Position numbers and translations under genes: made by a program
Source of the DNA: Serilophus lunatus
Lineage: Eukaryota > Chordata > Aves > Passeriformes > Eurylaimidae
NCBI GenBank assembly: GCA_013399895.1
Contig: VXBA01002668.1
Location: 752,380-816,379 of the forward strand
Length of the DNA: 64,000 nt
Reading direction: 5' to 3'
The notes under the pieces: model-generated
What the model saw: only the letters and a program-made list of their open reading frames with translations
Database searches by the model: none
Told to the model about the DNA's origin: nothing
In this document: in pieces, positions 1 to 13,075 of the stretch
Layout: every line of letters begins with the position of its first letter
Position numbering within the stretch: position 1 is the first letter of the stretch

Positions 1-3000
1 TGGAAGAGGAAATCCCATCCTCAGAAATTAAGAGAAAGAATCAATAAATTTTACTCCTATAAGTAATGTTTACAACAATGTTTGGATTTTGGATTTTGAT
101 GAGATTACTCGGAAATCCTTAAATGAGCAAATCAGGGCTAGTGCATTTTAGATTAACAATTTCCATGATGGTTCCTAGGGTTGGTCTGTAGTTATACAGC
201 TTAATTTGTCCAAAGCTACATAAATGAATGAACTCAGAACATAAAATCTGTTCTCTGGCTAGTGTAAATATGTGAGGTAAACTCATAGAACACATATGAG
301 GACAGAAGAGTAAGGAAACAATTAAAAATTTAAGGAACTCTTTAAGTATGCAAAACACTAATTCTTCCAGGGACTGTCTTCCAAGGACAACATAAGGAAG
401 CAAGATCTATTTTCAAAATAAATGTTAATTCCTTGGCCTGAAGCAGAGACAAACGTTAAAGAATGAGACAGCCATTGGATTACCATACATTTTCAGGATT
501 ACTGGTCTTTTCTGCCAGATAAGTAATAAAAATTAACTATTAGTCATGACAAGGATGCTATTTTTAAACAGTAAGTCTTGGGATTCCATTTTTTGACCTC
601 AGCCAATGCTGTTTTCTTCAAGAAAGGCAGTTTAAACAAGTGCCTTAGCTTCTAGCAGTTTATCTTGGTGGTGAACAGTAATGAATTTACATGAGTAAGA
701 CCAAAAAGATCTTACTTTGAAATGTCATTTGAAAAAATTCCATATTTTCCATTTCTGAACCTGAGGCTTCATTAAGTTCCCAGTCACACTGATGAACATC
801 CCAGGTTACCCTAAAAAATCCTATTCCATGGAAGTGTGGGAAAGCACCAGGGGGAAAACCAACTGGAGAAATGTTATACAAATAGCATATGCTGATGGCA
901 CCAGACTAAGCAGGTCACCCAGACCCTTGCACTCACGGCTTTTCAGGATAGCCAGTACAGAAGACCAATCACAGTGAGCAAGTCCTGATAACAGAGATGG
1001 GGTGGAAATGGATAGTATGAAATTAAACAGTATAGGATGAGATGCAATGAAACAGACAGGCCAAGAAAGAGCATGGCCTAAAGCAAGAGATGATTGCCAA
1101 CCCAAAGTCAACTTAGGTGATGTAGGGAGGACTCAGCAGCTGACATCCTTTGTGTCAAGTCATCACAAGGAATGTTAAACAAACTGCCTTGATACAAGTT
1201 TCTTGTTGCCTTCATGTTGAGCAGACTACCTGCATACACATCTTGCTGTGGGAGTGATAGAGCAAGTATAAGTGGGTAAAATCCCTTTCATTTCAGTTTT
1301 TGTTTTAAGTTAAATAACAATATCCTATCAGGGCTTTCACTGAACTTCACAAAATTGGTGCTACCATATGACAACAGTATTTCCTATACCCTGTGGCAGC
1401 ACCACATGTGTTTGCATAGTAGGTCTGCACTCTTCCAGAAAGTCTTAGATACATAAACTGGGTCCTGATTTACCCTACAACATGTAATATAGCTGACATT
1501 TCTTCCATACATCTACAATGCCAGTATAGGGCAGCCAGCACGCTTCTGCAGCATGGGACACATCCCTATGCTTCTGACAGATACCTTACTGCCACAGTTA
1601 CTGCTTCAGAAGTCTTGGGCTGCCCAGCACTCAGACACAAAAACAGAATGCATCTTAGGCTGAATTTGATAATAGCAGCCTTGTATTCAACAGTCAAAGG
1701 TCTGAATCATTCACCCATGCCATCAGTCTCCCTGCTTGGCTAGATAGGTATACCTTCTGAGCAAGCACTGTAGCATCCAGGATAGAAGTCTTCCTAACTT
1801 CAGTCAGGTTTTCTCAGTCCCTGTCCTTGAACCTGTGCCATCCTGTAGAATTATCTAAATGATTTTTGAGAGAGAATGAAATCTGAATTTTGTGACATTG
1901 AGCATGACTATAGCAGTTACTTTCATGAGACCAAAAATGTTTAATTAAAATAAAACAAGGCTCAACAAGAGAGATCTATTCCTTTCAGTCATTGTCCCTT
2001 CCTCTGCAGTTATAAACTGATAGAATTATTGCAAGCTCATTGCATTATCTTGGAAGATGGCAAAGACTTGAAATTCAGCAAGCAGAAGAAGGAAACAGAT
2101 TTGTCTCTCACACATTTGCGTGGATGTCCTAATCACTGAATTATTGAATTAAAGATGAGCAGCATAGTACCACTGCAACCACTACACTGGAAATACATAA
2201 AAGTAAAAGAATATCGAGTAGTGACACCAAAGCCTAGCAAATCCACAAATTTCCCTTACTACATATCTGTCTTCAGGAAAGTTTTCTCCTATGTATAACA
2301 ATCTATAATTTCCACTCCTAATTTACTCCAGGTCACATAGTTCTGCTGCTTTCAATGGTAAATCTACTCTACTAAGTTTTTTTTCAGATTTTCTATACAC
2401 TATAGTGTAGATGTACCTGGTATACAAACAACACATTTCTTAGAAAACATAGGTCCATGCTTTCAGCATGCTTTTCAGCAAACGGCCAAGTAGTTGCACC
2501 TTCAAAGAAAGTGAAGACAGATACACAACTTTCAGAAAACCCAGACTTGAGGCTAATTAGTTCAGGCAGCACAACCTGTTTATTCAAATATATTTTTGCT
2601 GGAACCCAAGCTGGTTACAAATAATTGAGCAAGGTATGGCATTATGTCACAGAAGCATAACAGCTGGTTTGGTGATAGTTTCAGTTTTCTAACATGGCAT
2701 TCAATTACTTCCATCTAGCCATATCCTTCCTGATGCAAACTTGAGACTCTTTTTATCAAATCATCATCTTTTGAGCAAGTCCTCAAAGCAAAAGTTGGAT
2801 CCCATCATTGCAATACTGGACTACACGATTAAAAAATTTCATCACAAGAAATCGCCTTCAATCAGCATAAGCGACAGTCCATCCTCAGATCACTATCCTA
2901 TCAAATATGAAACAACTCCTCAGGACATAACTGTTTCAGAGACCTGCTGAAGATCTAAATTCTCCACTTACAGAAGTCAAAGGGTTCCGTTTTTGAGATG

Positions 3001-5470
3001 TACAGTTCTACTTACATAGAAACCTGGCTTAAAAAACATATACTGCAGAGATTTATAGAATGGCATGGACTAATTTTGAATTTAAAGGAGACCATGCTGA
3101 TTATGAAGTCAAATTTCCTACAGGATTTTTTTTTAAAAAAAAAATGTGTTTTTAGTAAAGGAATACTTTGAACAATCTCAAGAAATTCAATTTTTGTTTC
3201 ACAGAGTGATATTAAAATCCAAGAATAAAGTTAAGAAAATTCATAGTTATAATTTACATAATTGCAGCTTGTGGTTCATAGAAGACCAAAATGATGACTC
3301 TCATGTAAACTTTTCATATTTTTCCGAATTAAAATAAGTACAGCTTTCTCATAACTCTCTGCTGGTGGTCTGGTAATGTGACCACAAACTCATTTTATCC
3401 TCTTACCTCATTGCTGTGAGTGCCAAATAAAACTTGTTTGTAGATCTTCTGGAATGCATATTACATTTACTGCAAGACTGCATAGTTTTTTCAGTAATTA
3501 AATAGATCTCACAAAGCTCACTAAACCTGGCTTTGCAGGCAGAGGGAAAGTGAGTGGATGGCATGTAGCAGAAAATTAGAATGGCATGCAAGAGCCCAAG
3601 GAAAACTATGTAAATCAGGAATGGGGGTAAGGTTAATGTTAAATACGGAGAGATATCAGAACAGCAGCTGGGAGAAAGTGTAATCCTAGAAGGCATTGAG
3701 CTAGCCGAAGATGATAGAGAAGCAAGAGAAACAAGATCCCCTTGCTTTGAAGGATGTGTAAGCAGGAGATCAGTCAGGCACAAAACACCTCCATCTCACT
3801 AGGTGTGTAAGAAGTGTAATTTTAAAAGAAGACATAGTGAGAGATTTGTAAGAAGGACAGAGAAAAGCTGAAGTCTTAAAACAGTTAGTTGTGATAGAAT
3901 GGAATAAGCCAGTTTCACCTTACAGTATGCATGGTCCCAAACGCAATACAGTATATAAAAAAACCTTGAATAGAGTCCTCCAAATCAAAACCTTATCTCA
4001 GCTCACTGTGACCTGATTTCCTTCACTGCTTTGTGCTGTCGCCACTCAAGAAATGGCTTCTTGTTTTTGTGCTTAAAACCACTTAAACCTAACTTGGTTT
4101 CAAAGAGGGCCTTCACTCTGTGATGACACTATGGACTCAGTTACCTCATGGACACATTAAAACAAAAAAAAAGCACAAATCTTAACCTCTTTAAGTTCTA
4201 AACAAAACCACTCCCAGAGGAATTACTGAGATGTTCACAGCTTTTGCAGTTTCAGGAGGATGGACCTTCCATCAGCTTCTCCCAAGTCTTAATCTCTCTC
4301 TGGCTTGGACACATACAGACCAGCTGGCTGTCCTTGACAGCAAGTTAGTTTGCATCCACTTTCTATAACACTGTGTTAGATATTTGTCTGAAGGACATCT
4401 TGGCATCTGCAAATAAACATCACATTCAGGAAAGCCTATGTGTACAGTCTTACTTATTTATAGAAGTACAGGATACTTCTGAATAAAATGCTAAATTTAG
4501 ACTGAAACCTCTCATTCACCAAAAACACCCTATTTGAATTAAATGTTTTTCCTTTTTTCCCCTATAATTTTAAATCTTTCCTATATGATTTTCTCCTTGA
4601 GCATAATAGCACAAATTTTTCATCCAGAACAAAACAGAAAGTAAGCAGCAAATAGATACTTATTCAAATAATTTTTTTTTCTGAGCCAAGATGTGTCTTC
4701 TATTAAGTACTTTCAATGTTTCTATTGAATACTAGAATGTCCAGTGTTTTTCAGACTAACTTTTTTAACCATAGAGATGCTGAGATTGGTTCTAAGTGCT
4801 GAACTTTGCCTGAAGTTCGGGAAAAAATAAGTACATATTTGCTAAACAGTTCAGTTTAATGCCAGACTACAAAAATCAAGTCATTAAATGTACCAGTGGA
4901 TACGCATACATGCATGCATACATAGGTATAGCTAACAAAGCTTGGAATGGCAGGGAGAGGATGCGACCAGGCAAGTGGAAAGAGCCTCTTATTATTTACA
5001 GAGGGAGCATTCTTTGGTAACAGCCTTTTCTGTCAGAAACTTTTGTTTCAAGGCATTGGTTTTAATGTCAGGCAAAATGTAAATGTATGACATGCATTGA
5101 AAATGTTAAAGTTTTATCTTCTATTGCTAGGATGCAGTGCCACAGAAAGAATGTCAGTAATGAGTTAAGGCCCATATATGTCCTGAAGAGCAGAAGAAAA
5201 AGAGCTTTGTCCACACCCTAGAAAACATCAGCCCTGAAGATGTAGTGTGGGAAGAATTGTGTGCAATCACTATGACTAGGTAGCATTACTGCTACTTTAC
5301 AATCTTCTCCTCTTCATCTACTTGTTGGACAGATCACATCCTAATTACCAACACGAAGTTCCTTCTTTGGGGCCCCTACAAAAGCATGAAAAACAGAACA
5401 AAGTACACGTATTTTTTGGACATGTGAACAGAGGGTAGTTCTGAGAGATTTCTGAAAGATTTTTTCATCC
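1..5470. other. No gene seen: AT-rich unique DNA
   Basis: Mixed AT-rich sequence without CpG island or identifiable transposon. The small frames at 792-977 (plus) and 3403-3783 (minus, 126 codons) show no domain and are probably chance. The T9A11 junction at 3126 is the only simple-sequence feature of note. Confidence 0.7.
3126..3145. repeat. T9A11 homopolymer junction
   Basis: Nine T followed by eleven A. A simple AT palindrome with no evident role. Confidence 0.9.
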
Positions 5471-5500
5471 TATCGCAGGTATCGCAGGTATCGCAGGTAT
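5471..5500. repeat. 9-bp tandem repeat TATCGCAGG, 3.3 copies
   Basis: Three identical TATCGCAGG units followed by TAT. Each unit keeps its CpG, which is uncommon in this CpG-depleted surrounding sequence and points to recent origin or lack of methylation decay. Confidence 0.97.
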
Positions 5501-5535
5501 CATTTTATGTACCATAAAGCAAGGTTCTATTAGGT

Positions 5536-5558
5536 GTGATTCCAAGAAAAGGAATCAC
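5536..5558. repeat. 8-bp perfect stem-loop
   Basis: GTGATTCC (5536-5543) and GGAATCAC (5551-5558) are exact reverse complements around the 7-nt loop AAGAAAA. The element lies 36 bp after the 9-bp tandem repeat. No function can be assigned. Confidence 0.85.
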
Positions 5559-7322
5559 GGTAAAAATGACAAATATTACTCTGTTACATGGCTTCGTTTT
5601 AAAAATAATTTGTTCTAAATATATGATTTTTCAGTAGCTGGGGTGTCATTTCACTTCTAAGCAGTCAAGTATATTAATGCCCTAGGCAGTAACTGTAGTT
5701 TTGTTAGGGAAAAAATAGTTTGGACTGTTGTCACTGATAGCTCAGAATAAATCTAAAGAAGGTAAATGGACAAGCTGTTCTTTAATTAATGTATTTTTGT
5801 GGTGAGGAGGATAGAATTAAGCTGACAGATGACATGAAAAATACACTGATTCCTTTTGGCTGGGGAAAAACCTCTGCTACCCTGACTATTCTCAGTTTAA
5901 AGGTTCTGAATGTCATGAACAGTGACACCAAATCTTCCATAACAGCATTCCTTGGAGAAAAACTTTGTGGTTTGTTGGAAAGTGAATAAGAAAGATGGTG
6001 CCCACCTTTCTTACAAGGCACAGACATACAGGCATTGGGATTGTGCTGTGGCAGAGTAGTGGGGAGAGCAGTGAAGCAGGTTTTTCTGTACAACTACACT
6101 GTGTTATTGGCTGGTGTGGTCATGGCCAGTTCAAATCCCCATGCCTTTGAAAACAGAGGAGGGGAGCCAGGACTGCTGTGGACGTGGCTTGGTGGCATGA
6201 TAGACCATCAAAAAAGAACTCCTGTGCCTTTCTATGTTTTGCACATTTTAGAAATAATCTTATTTCTTCCAGGTTTTGTTCCATTCCTCATCCTAAGGAG
6301 CCACTATAATAGAGATCTGCTGTTGTGTTCTCAGAGATGATAAACATACATTTCATCTCACTCATGAAACCATTCACTTTCTCCATAACTCCTCTAGAGC
6401 CCAGATAAATTCTGATAAAAAATAATTCAATTTATTAAATATAAAGTATAAAAATATAAAGAAAAAAAGTCTTGAACACACTTGTGCTGATGCTAGTATG
6501 ACTAAATGGTATTATTAAATGTATTCCAAATTTTTGCGGGTTTTTTTTTCTTCTGGTATATAGGCTTGAATCGAGTCCTTGAAGAACTGCTTCACTGTTT
6601 GTAGTTTGGGATGCCAGCCTTTTAGGAAAGCCAGTATATGCAGAGTAGCTTGCTTTCTTCTTTCATAACTGTAATAGGAATTTAAATCTTGAAGCAGAAA
6701 GACTCACTGTAGGACAGGCATTGCAATACAGCATAATATTCCCGAGAAAAATAAGGATTCTCTCTCTCTTTTCACCAACTATGTCTAAGTCCTTGTCTGC
6801 ATAAAATACATAAGGCTGAAATACCTATGCTCTGCATTTTTTGCAATGGTAGAATTTAACTTCAGGCTCTTCATAATCTGTTGCTACTCTGAAATGAGGT
6901 ACTAATATAAAGTTTAATTGCTGGCAAAGCATATAGTAAATATTTGCAGTGTTCTTTTGCTCCCTCCTCATAGTCCTGTAAAACACACAAAACCTTAGCA
7001 ACTTCAAGTTTCAAACCAGAATACAAAAGTACTGTCCCTGCTAAGTTAAATGTTTTGTGTACATAACATAGTGTCACCAGGGTGAAATTCTCTTCTTTAG
7101 AGAAAGATGGCAAATTCCTCTGTTCCTAGAATCACGATATGCTATCCCAGTGGCTTCGAATGAGGAAGAGTCCAGTTGTCGTGACTTAATTCCGTATTAT
7201 CTTGAGACCTGGCAACACTAGTATCCTCAAGATTTCACAGAGATACTTCAGACTTTGAAGAAACTACTCAGCACCTCGTAGACAGATACAGACATGGTTT
7301 TTGGCAGCTAGATAGAGAAGAA
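5559..7322. other. No gene seen
   Basis: Unique AT-rich DNA. Opposed frames at 5782-6093 (minus) and 5789-5989 (plus) cover the same bases, which argues against either being real. An imperfect tRNA B-box-like string at 6128 has no matching A box or cloverleaf. Confidence 0.7.
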
Positions 7323-7400
7323 ACATATGTGTTATTTCTCCACATAACATATGTGTTATCCAGAACACATATGTATTCCATATGTGTTAGGAACATATGG
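7323..7400. repeat. Cluster of five CATATG-centred palindromes
   Basis: ACATATGT occurs at 7323-7330, 7347-7354 and 7367-7374. Near matches (CATATGTGTTAG and ACATATGG) lie at 7379 and 7393. Most copies carry a flanking GTTA or TAAC, and ATAACA/TGTTAT forms a 6-bp stem around 7344-7359. This looks like a degenerate local duplication with inversions. Confidence 0.85.
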
Positions 7401-7512
7401 CCTTGGCTGGTACATATTTAGCTATTTTTACTTCCCAGAAATACGAGATTAACTCTGAGCTGGTAGAGAGTTGAGCTGTACTCTTTCTTTGGAATTTTGA
7501 CAGTCCAGGAGA

Positions 7513-7540
7513 TAGCCATGTTCTTTAGCCATGTTCTTTA
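7513..7540. repeat. 13-bp tandem duplication TAGCCATGTTCTT
   Basis: Two exact, adjacent copies at 7513-7525 and 7526-7538. A small, recent-looking slippage duplication. Confidence 0.95.
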
Positions 7541-7896
7541 CTGTCTGGTGATATTTGTAGTTACATCTGGAAGCCCCAAACAACATAGAAGTCTTACTCT
7601 AAATCAACATAGAGATGTATGTTGAAAAGGATATTATCATAGTCAGGGCTTGCAATCCCATGTCCACAGTCTGAAAACATCTATAATTGTGTTGTCATAC
7701 CGAACTTAATGAGACAGCTTACCTAAGCCATGTTACGGACATGCATATGAGCATGACTCATCCCTCTGAGAAGTAGGTGGGGAAAAAATGTCCTGTGTAA
7801 ACAAGCCAAAAGGCTTAAGAGTCAAAGGCTGTAGACCAGCCCATCCTCCAGGCCCTCCTTCTCTTTGAAAAGCTGTCATCAATAATTACGGTGGAG

Positions 7897-7916
7897 CACG
7901 TGGAACTCTATTTAAA
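7897..7916 (+). promoter_or_regulatory. E-box and TATA-like pair, weak promoter candidate
   Basis: CACGTG at 7897-7902 is followed 6 bp later by TATTTAAA at 7909-7916. A start about 30 bp on would fall near 7945, where a 61-codon frame of unknown kind begins. The frame resembles no known protein. The pair could easily be coincidence. Confidence 0.15.
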
Positions 7917-7944
7917 CGGGCATGGTCACTGACATGAAGGAGGA

Positions 7945-10900
7945 ATGACTAGTACCTGGCAGGGCAAAGCAGGGATGTTGCAACTGTGTCAGTCATCAGG
8001 AAAGAATTGGCAAATGGAAAAGAGAAGAGGCAGCATGAAGGATTTTTATGCTGTGTGTTTTGGATATATACATGACTCTTTCAGTACGTCTGTTAAAGTT
8101 ATGCTCAGAATTAGAATATCACCTTTATAACCCAAAATTCTTTTTAGACTGAAAACTTCCTGAATACATTTAATTTAACAAATTAATCAGTAAATATTAA
8201 TTTCTTATTGTTTTTTCTCAAGCCTTTTTAAATACAAGGAATTTGCTTGAAAATAATTACCAGAAAAAAGTTTTCAATTATGTTTTAACAAAAGCTTCCT
8301 TTGTTCACTAAATTCACTGATTTGTATATACTGTATAGGAGCAGGAGATTCCTGTGGTGTTTTGTGCTCAGAGAATTCTCATTTTGTGGGTGTTTCTGTG
8401 GGCACAATGCAGAAAATAAAGCTGTGGTGATTTATTAAATCTTTTCTGGGTATGCAGATCTCTTTTCATTCCCTTCCTCTCTTTCCCCTGGCCAGGCAAA
8501 GGTCAGGAGGAAAACAGGCATGAAGTGGAAGAGGAACTGTGACAGTAGCAGATGGATCCCTAAACAAAGGCAGAAACACTACAGTTTGCCTTAAAAAGAA
8601 ACTCAAATTCCCCTCAGATGTGCTTCCTCAGCACCCTCCATGCTAAGGGGGTGAGGAGTGCTACCCAACCATGGTTTGCTGAGCGGGAAAGACACTAATT
8701 TCACTAAGAAGTTTATTTACTTCCAAGAGGAAAACTACTAAAAGCAAGTGCACCATTTTCCCACTGAGACCAAGTAACTGTGTCATTCCCACTCCCAGGT
8801 TGCCCAGGTACTTAGGCCTACACATATACACTCAAGTCTGCCCTGGCATACTACTAAAAGAAGGATAAAAAAGCCAGACAGTCAGACAAATCTCAGTTCA
8901 GCAAAGTGGCAAGTGTTTAACACTCAGATGCTTAAGCATTCAAAGTAAAACATGTGAAATGAACAGCCTCCTGCAAGTCACAGGAACACAGTTTGGTGAA
9001 AACTATTAACTTCAATCAAAACCCATACAATAAAAAAACCAACATCAGACAGTTATCCTAAACGTGGGATATGGGAAATTAGAAAAAAAAGATCAACAAA
9101 CCAACCCAACCTGTGGGTAATCTTTCCTTTTGCCTTGTGGCAGTTCATAAGGGAGCAGAGCACACTACTTTCACACACTAGAGAGCAGTTTCTTGAACAT
9201 TTGCTGTATAGTAAGGTCACGCAGCACTACCAGAGGGGCAGTAATCTGTGCTGAGATGTGGCAAGCTTTCAATGATGGACATTTTCCTTACAATCCCCAT
9301 CAGCAACCACTAGGAGCCGGAGTTGGAGCCTTCTCTTTGATAGGATACATGAGAGCATTCCTGTGCTATACAGATATGCTGCACATGCCTATGCACTTGG
9401 AAGCTCTCCTGCACTGTCAGTTTGAAGAAAAATGGAAAGTTCATTAATGGTCCAAAAATGCTTTTTGTGAGCCATTGTTGTTTATGTTGGGCTGTTCACT
9501 CCAGGAGTTATTTTGGAATGTGCTTGCATTGGGGTTTGAGGTTTTTCAGAAGAAAAACCCTGGTTTATATTTATGTTTAAAATATACTTTTGAGGAAGAA
9601 AGGGCAGAATCTTTTGTTTTGTATATTTATCCAAAATGTACTTTGTTGTTACATTTTCAGTTCCTTATCCTGCTGTCCTTTATCTTTTTAAGTCTTTGAT
9701 CTAAAACACATGCTATGGGCCACTGAGGAATTTAATTTGTACAGGATAATATGATACAGCCCCAGCCACCTACAGAATTGTTTTGGATCAGAAGGCTTTA
9801 GAAAATAGTGAAATCAAGAATCAAAATAACTTTCTCAGGTAAAATAAGTTATTTTAAATACTATGAAAATGTTTGTAACATTTAAAATTATAATGCCATT
9901 TACCTATGGTTATACATACCACTTCTCCAGCAGTAAGGGACCTGTTTAACCCATGGGCTGCAGTGGTAATTGTAGGTCTCTAGGTAAGTAGTATGGGGCT
10001 CAGTGTGCTGTGATTCAATACAAACTTACAGTATAATATAGAAACAATAAATCTTAGCCACTCTGCAGCCTCTAATACCCTATGAAATAATCTTATCCAT
10101 AAATACCTTCCATTTACTAATGGAAACAAGATTTCAAGTCTAATATTCATGAGTTAATGTATTCCAACTACTGCAAGTACAAACACAAAAAAAAGACTTC
10201 AGGCAACCAGATCAATGACAACAGTCTTAAGAGTCATTTTTAAGCAGTTACAGGAGACTTATAATGAAATAACATCCCTAATGGAAATCAAATGCTTCAG
10301 ATTTCTACTTAAAGGATGAAAACTTAGAAAATCTGAGGTTTAAATCTACTGTATTACAGCTTCTATAGCATTTCTGTGCTGCAGAGGAAAAAAACCCAGA
10401 AAAATAAGGAGCACAAAACCTCTGTGTTATCCACTTGGCAGACAGACTATAGAAGGCCTGCAGTGATGGTGCTTATGGTAGATACAAAGTGTGCAGGGGA
10501 TTTCTCTTCTTCAGTGTCTTATGGAGATGACACAGCAAACCAAAAGTTAGCAGAGCCCTGAATAAGGTCATTCTTGTCTCTACTATAGGCAAAAAAGGTA
10601 GACTAAGAAGTAGACAAGAATATTCTTTCTTTCTAAACCCTCCTCCACTTTTAGACAGAAAATGATTTGGCCAGAGCAGAGTGTCAGGGTCAGGGTATGC
10701 TTTTATTTTGACACAAAACACCATGGCCCATTTAAGCTTAGGGGAAAGATATTGCATTCGGATTTTGTAGCGCAGACCACAGAGAGGCTATTCTGTACTT
10801 TAAATTAACAAGGACATGCATTCCAGAGTATGCTCTGAGAGGGATCTGGTTTTGGTGGGGACCAGAGGTTTGTTGCTCCCACAACAAGGACTTATGAAAC

Positions 10901-12492
10901 ATTTTAATAAACAATAAGCCTTTGTCTGAAGAGAGAGCCCTAACATCCAGTGTGCAGAACTCAGATATATGTACAATACTTTCAAACTGAATTGCTGTTG
11001 TATTCTGAGAAACCATGGCAGGCTAGTGGACGATATTCTTATTTACACAATTGCGCACTTATTCAAGTGGCCTTTCCCATAGTACTTTCACAGGATTTAA
11101 CTGTGCCAGTCATGTTTTCTGCTATCTTCTATCCTGATGCGAACATTTTTCACCCTTTAAGTAACAAGGGAACTTGTGTGGGAAAATGTTTTCTCGTTAT
11201 AACTTGCAAAGAAAAGTCCCTTCACTCTGAAATATTATGTGGTCAATAATTGTAGTAATCCCATGTTCTATTTGTATGCTTATTCTGAGGAATACTTTCA
11301 CAGCCTTGTGAGCCATACTTTTTTTTTTCCAGGTTACTGAAAAACTACTTAAGAAAACATGTACGGTATAAAATTTATTATTTTTCCTTGTTCTTTTAAT
11401 AAAAGGGAAATCAATTTAGGTAAAAATAAATTAGTTTTAACAGACCTCTGCACAATTCTAGGCTTTGAATACCCACATCTCTGGCCATACATGAAATACA
11501 TCAGGCTCATAAAGGGCTGGAATGCAGAATTAGAGCTCTGGGTACGTAAGCATGGATCTTTGCTTAATGGTTTGCATATGGGAACATATTATTACACTGC
11601 TCTGTATCTTAGCACTTCTAGTAAATAAGTTGGAAGTTCTGCTTTTTACACTTACATGGAGATTGAAGGATGTGGAGACTCTCTCTGTGTTTGATTCCAG
11701 ATTTCATGACTCACTAATGGCAACTTTTTCATTTTGTTTTCCAAACTATCTTGTTGTTTACTTCCACTGAATTTGCAGGCAAAATTTCCATTTACTTCAG
11801 AGGAAGTCGGATGGCGCCAGTGAGGTTCTCATAGTTTTAGAAAGCTGTCCAAATTTGTCAAGAATTCAAGAATTTGGTCTGAAAAGTCGTTTTATATGTG
11901 GGCTAATTACTGTGTGAATAAATACAGCCACTGTATGTACCGAGATACTTTAGCTTCTCTTTATACTGTAATTATATGCATTATCTTACATCACTAATTG
12001 AATTCAAATGTTCTTGTCTTAACCCTGTCATTAATAATCTGTAAAAAACTCTCCAGAACAAAACTAAAGGAAAAATCCACTGTAAAAACCACTTATAAGA
12101 GTGTAATCTGTTTGTTGGTTTTTTTTACTGTTTGCCTTCAGATACTGCCTCAGGGACTCCATTTGGGTGGTCAAGTAATTCTGTCTGATGAGTAATAAAC
12201 AAATAATTCTACACCCAATTCTGTTTTAGTCCCACAGAGTGGTAGCTCCTTATGCAAGTAGTTCCACTTCAGTTTTTAGGCATGCAGTTAATCCGAGTTA
12301 TTTATATGGCTAGATACCACTCCCTGAAACAAGGGATGTAATATTAGGCCATGTGTAAAAAAGTCGAAAATTGCCCAATAAAATGCAAAATATCCAGTAT
12401 TGAAAAGATAGACATTATATTCAGAACTCAGAAACCAAACCAATTACAATTTTCAGTTAAAAATAAAGCATCTCAATATCACATTTTAATGC
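7945..12492. other. No gene seen
   Basis: Unique AT-rich DNA with frames of 60-99 codons, among them 10950-11249 and 11359-11628 on the plus strand. None shows a recognisable domain or convincing flanking splice sites. A donor-like AGGTAAGT is at about 9982. Confidence 0.65.
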
Positions 12493-12513
12493 TTTTTTTT
12501 TTTTTCCCCCCCC
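12493..12513. repeat. T13C8 homopolymer junction
   Basis: Thirteen T followed directly by eight C. This is a pure pyrimidine run of 21 bp. Such runs are prone to sequencing and assembly error. Confidence 0.95.
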
Positions 12514-12740
12514 TAAATTTGAGATGGCCATTAATGATATCCACATGCCTATTTTTTTGAGCTACAGTGATTTTTTTTAATAGGTGGAATGTCCCTGCTG
12601 TCTGGATCTTTCATTTAGTCAGGTGCTAATGTTAACAAGAGCTATTTTGGTGCTAAGAATATTTCACTGAATGTTAAGCATTGTTTTATGTTTAACTAAT
12701 CTTTGCAATTTCAAGGAAAGATTTTTTTATTTGGAAAAAG

Positions 12741-12800
12741 ACCTCCCACCCCACACCCCAAATCAACAACAAAAACAAACAAACAACACCACTGTACCTT
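12741..12800. repeat. A/C-rich low-complexity tract
   Basis: The plus strand is nearly all A and C, moving from 'cccaccccacacccc' to 'aacaacaaaaacaaac'. Similar A/C tracts on one strand recur at 54170-54300. No coding or structural role is visible. Confidence 0.85.
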
Positions 12801-13049
12801 TCTGGCACCCCCACCAAAACACTTCCATGAACAATGTAAAAATATTTCCATTATTAGCGGTTTAACTAAAAACCAGAGTTTGGAAGCTAATCTTCTAAAC
12901 ATCTAAATCTCATCAATTTCTTTCCTGTTCCTGTGGAGCAAAATGTATGCCATCCTCTGGAGATCAATATTCAAGACACGACATATGTATACATATATTT
13001 TCCTATGCACACACCCTTGCAAGGATTTTTTTAGAAAAATGTCACTACA

Positions 13050-13075
13050 GCTCAGGTTCAATAAAAAACCTGAGC
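13050..13075 (+). repeat. 9-bp stem-loop with AATAAA in the loop
   Basis: GCTCAGGTT (13050-13058) and AACCTGAGC (13067-13075) pair exactly around the 8-nt loop CAATAAAA. The loop contains the canonical cleavage and polyadenylation hexamer AATAAA at 13060-13065. Whether any transcript ends here is unknown. Confidence 0.85.

Noticed and set aside
6100..6170. tRNA gene suggested by a B-box-like string 'agttcaaatcc' near 6127
   Set aside because: No A box at the right distance, no acceptor stem pairing, and no cloverleaf could be drawn.
7130..7160. CR1 tail suggested by 'agaatcacgatatgc'
   Set aside because: The similarity ends after about 12 bp and the following CR1 block is missing.
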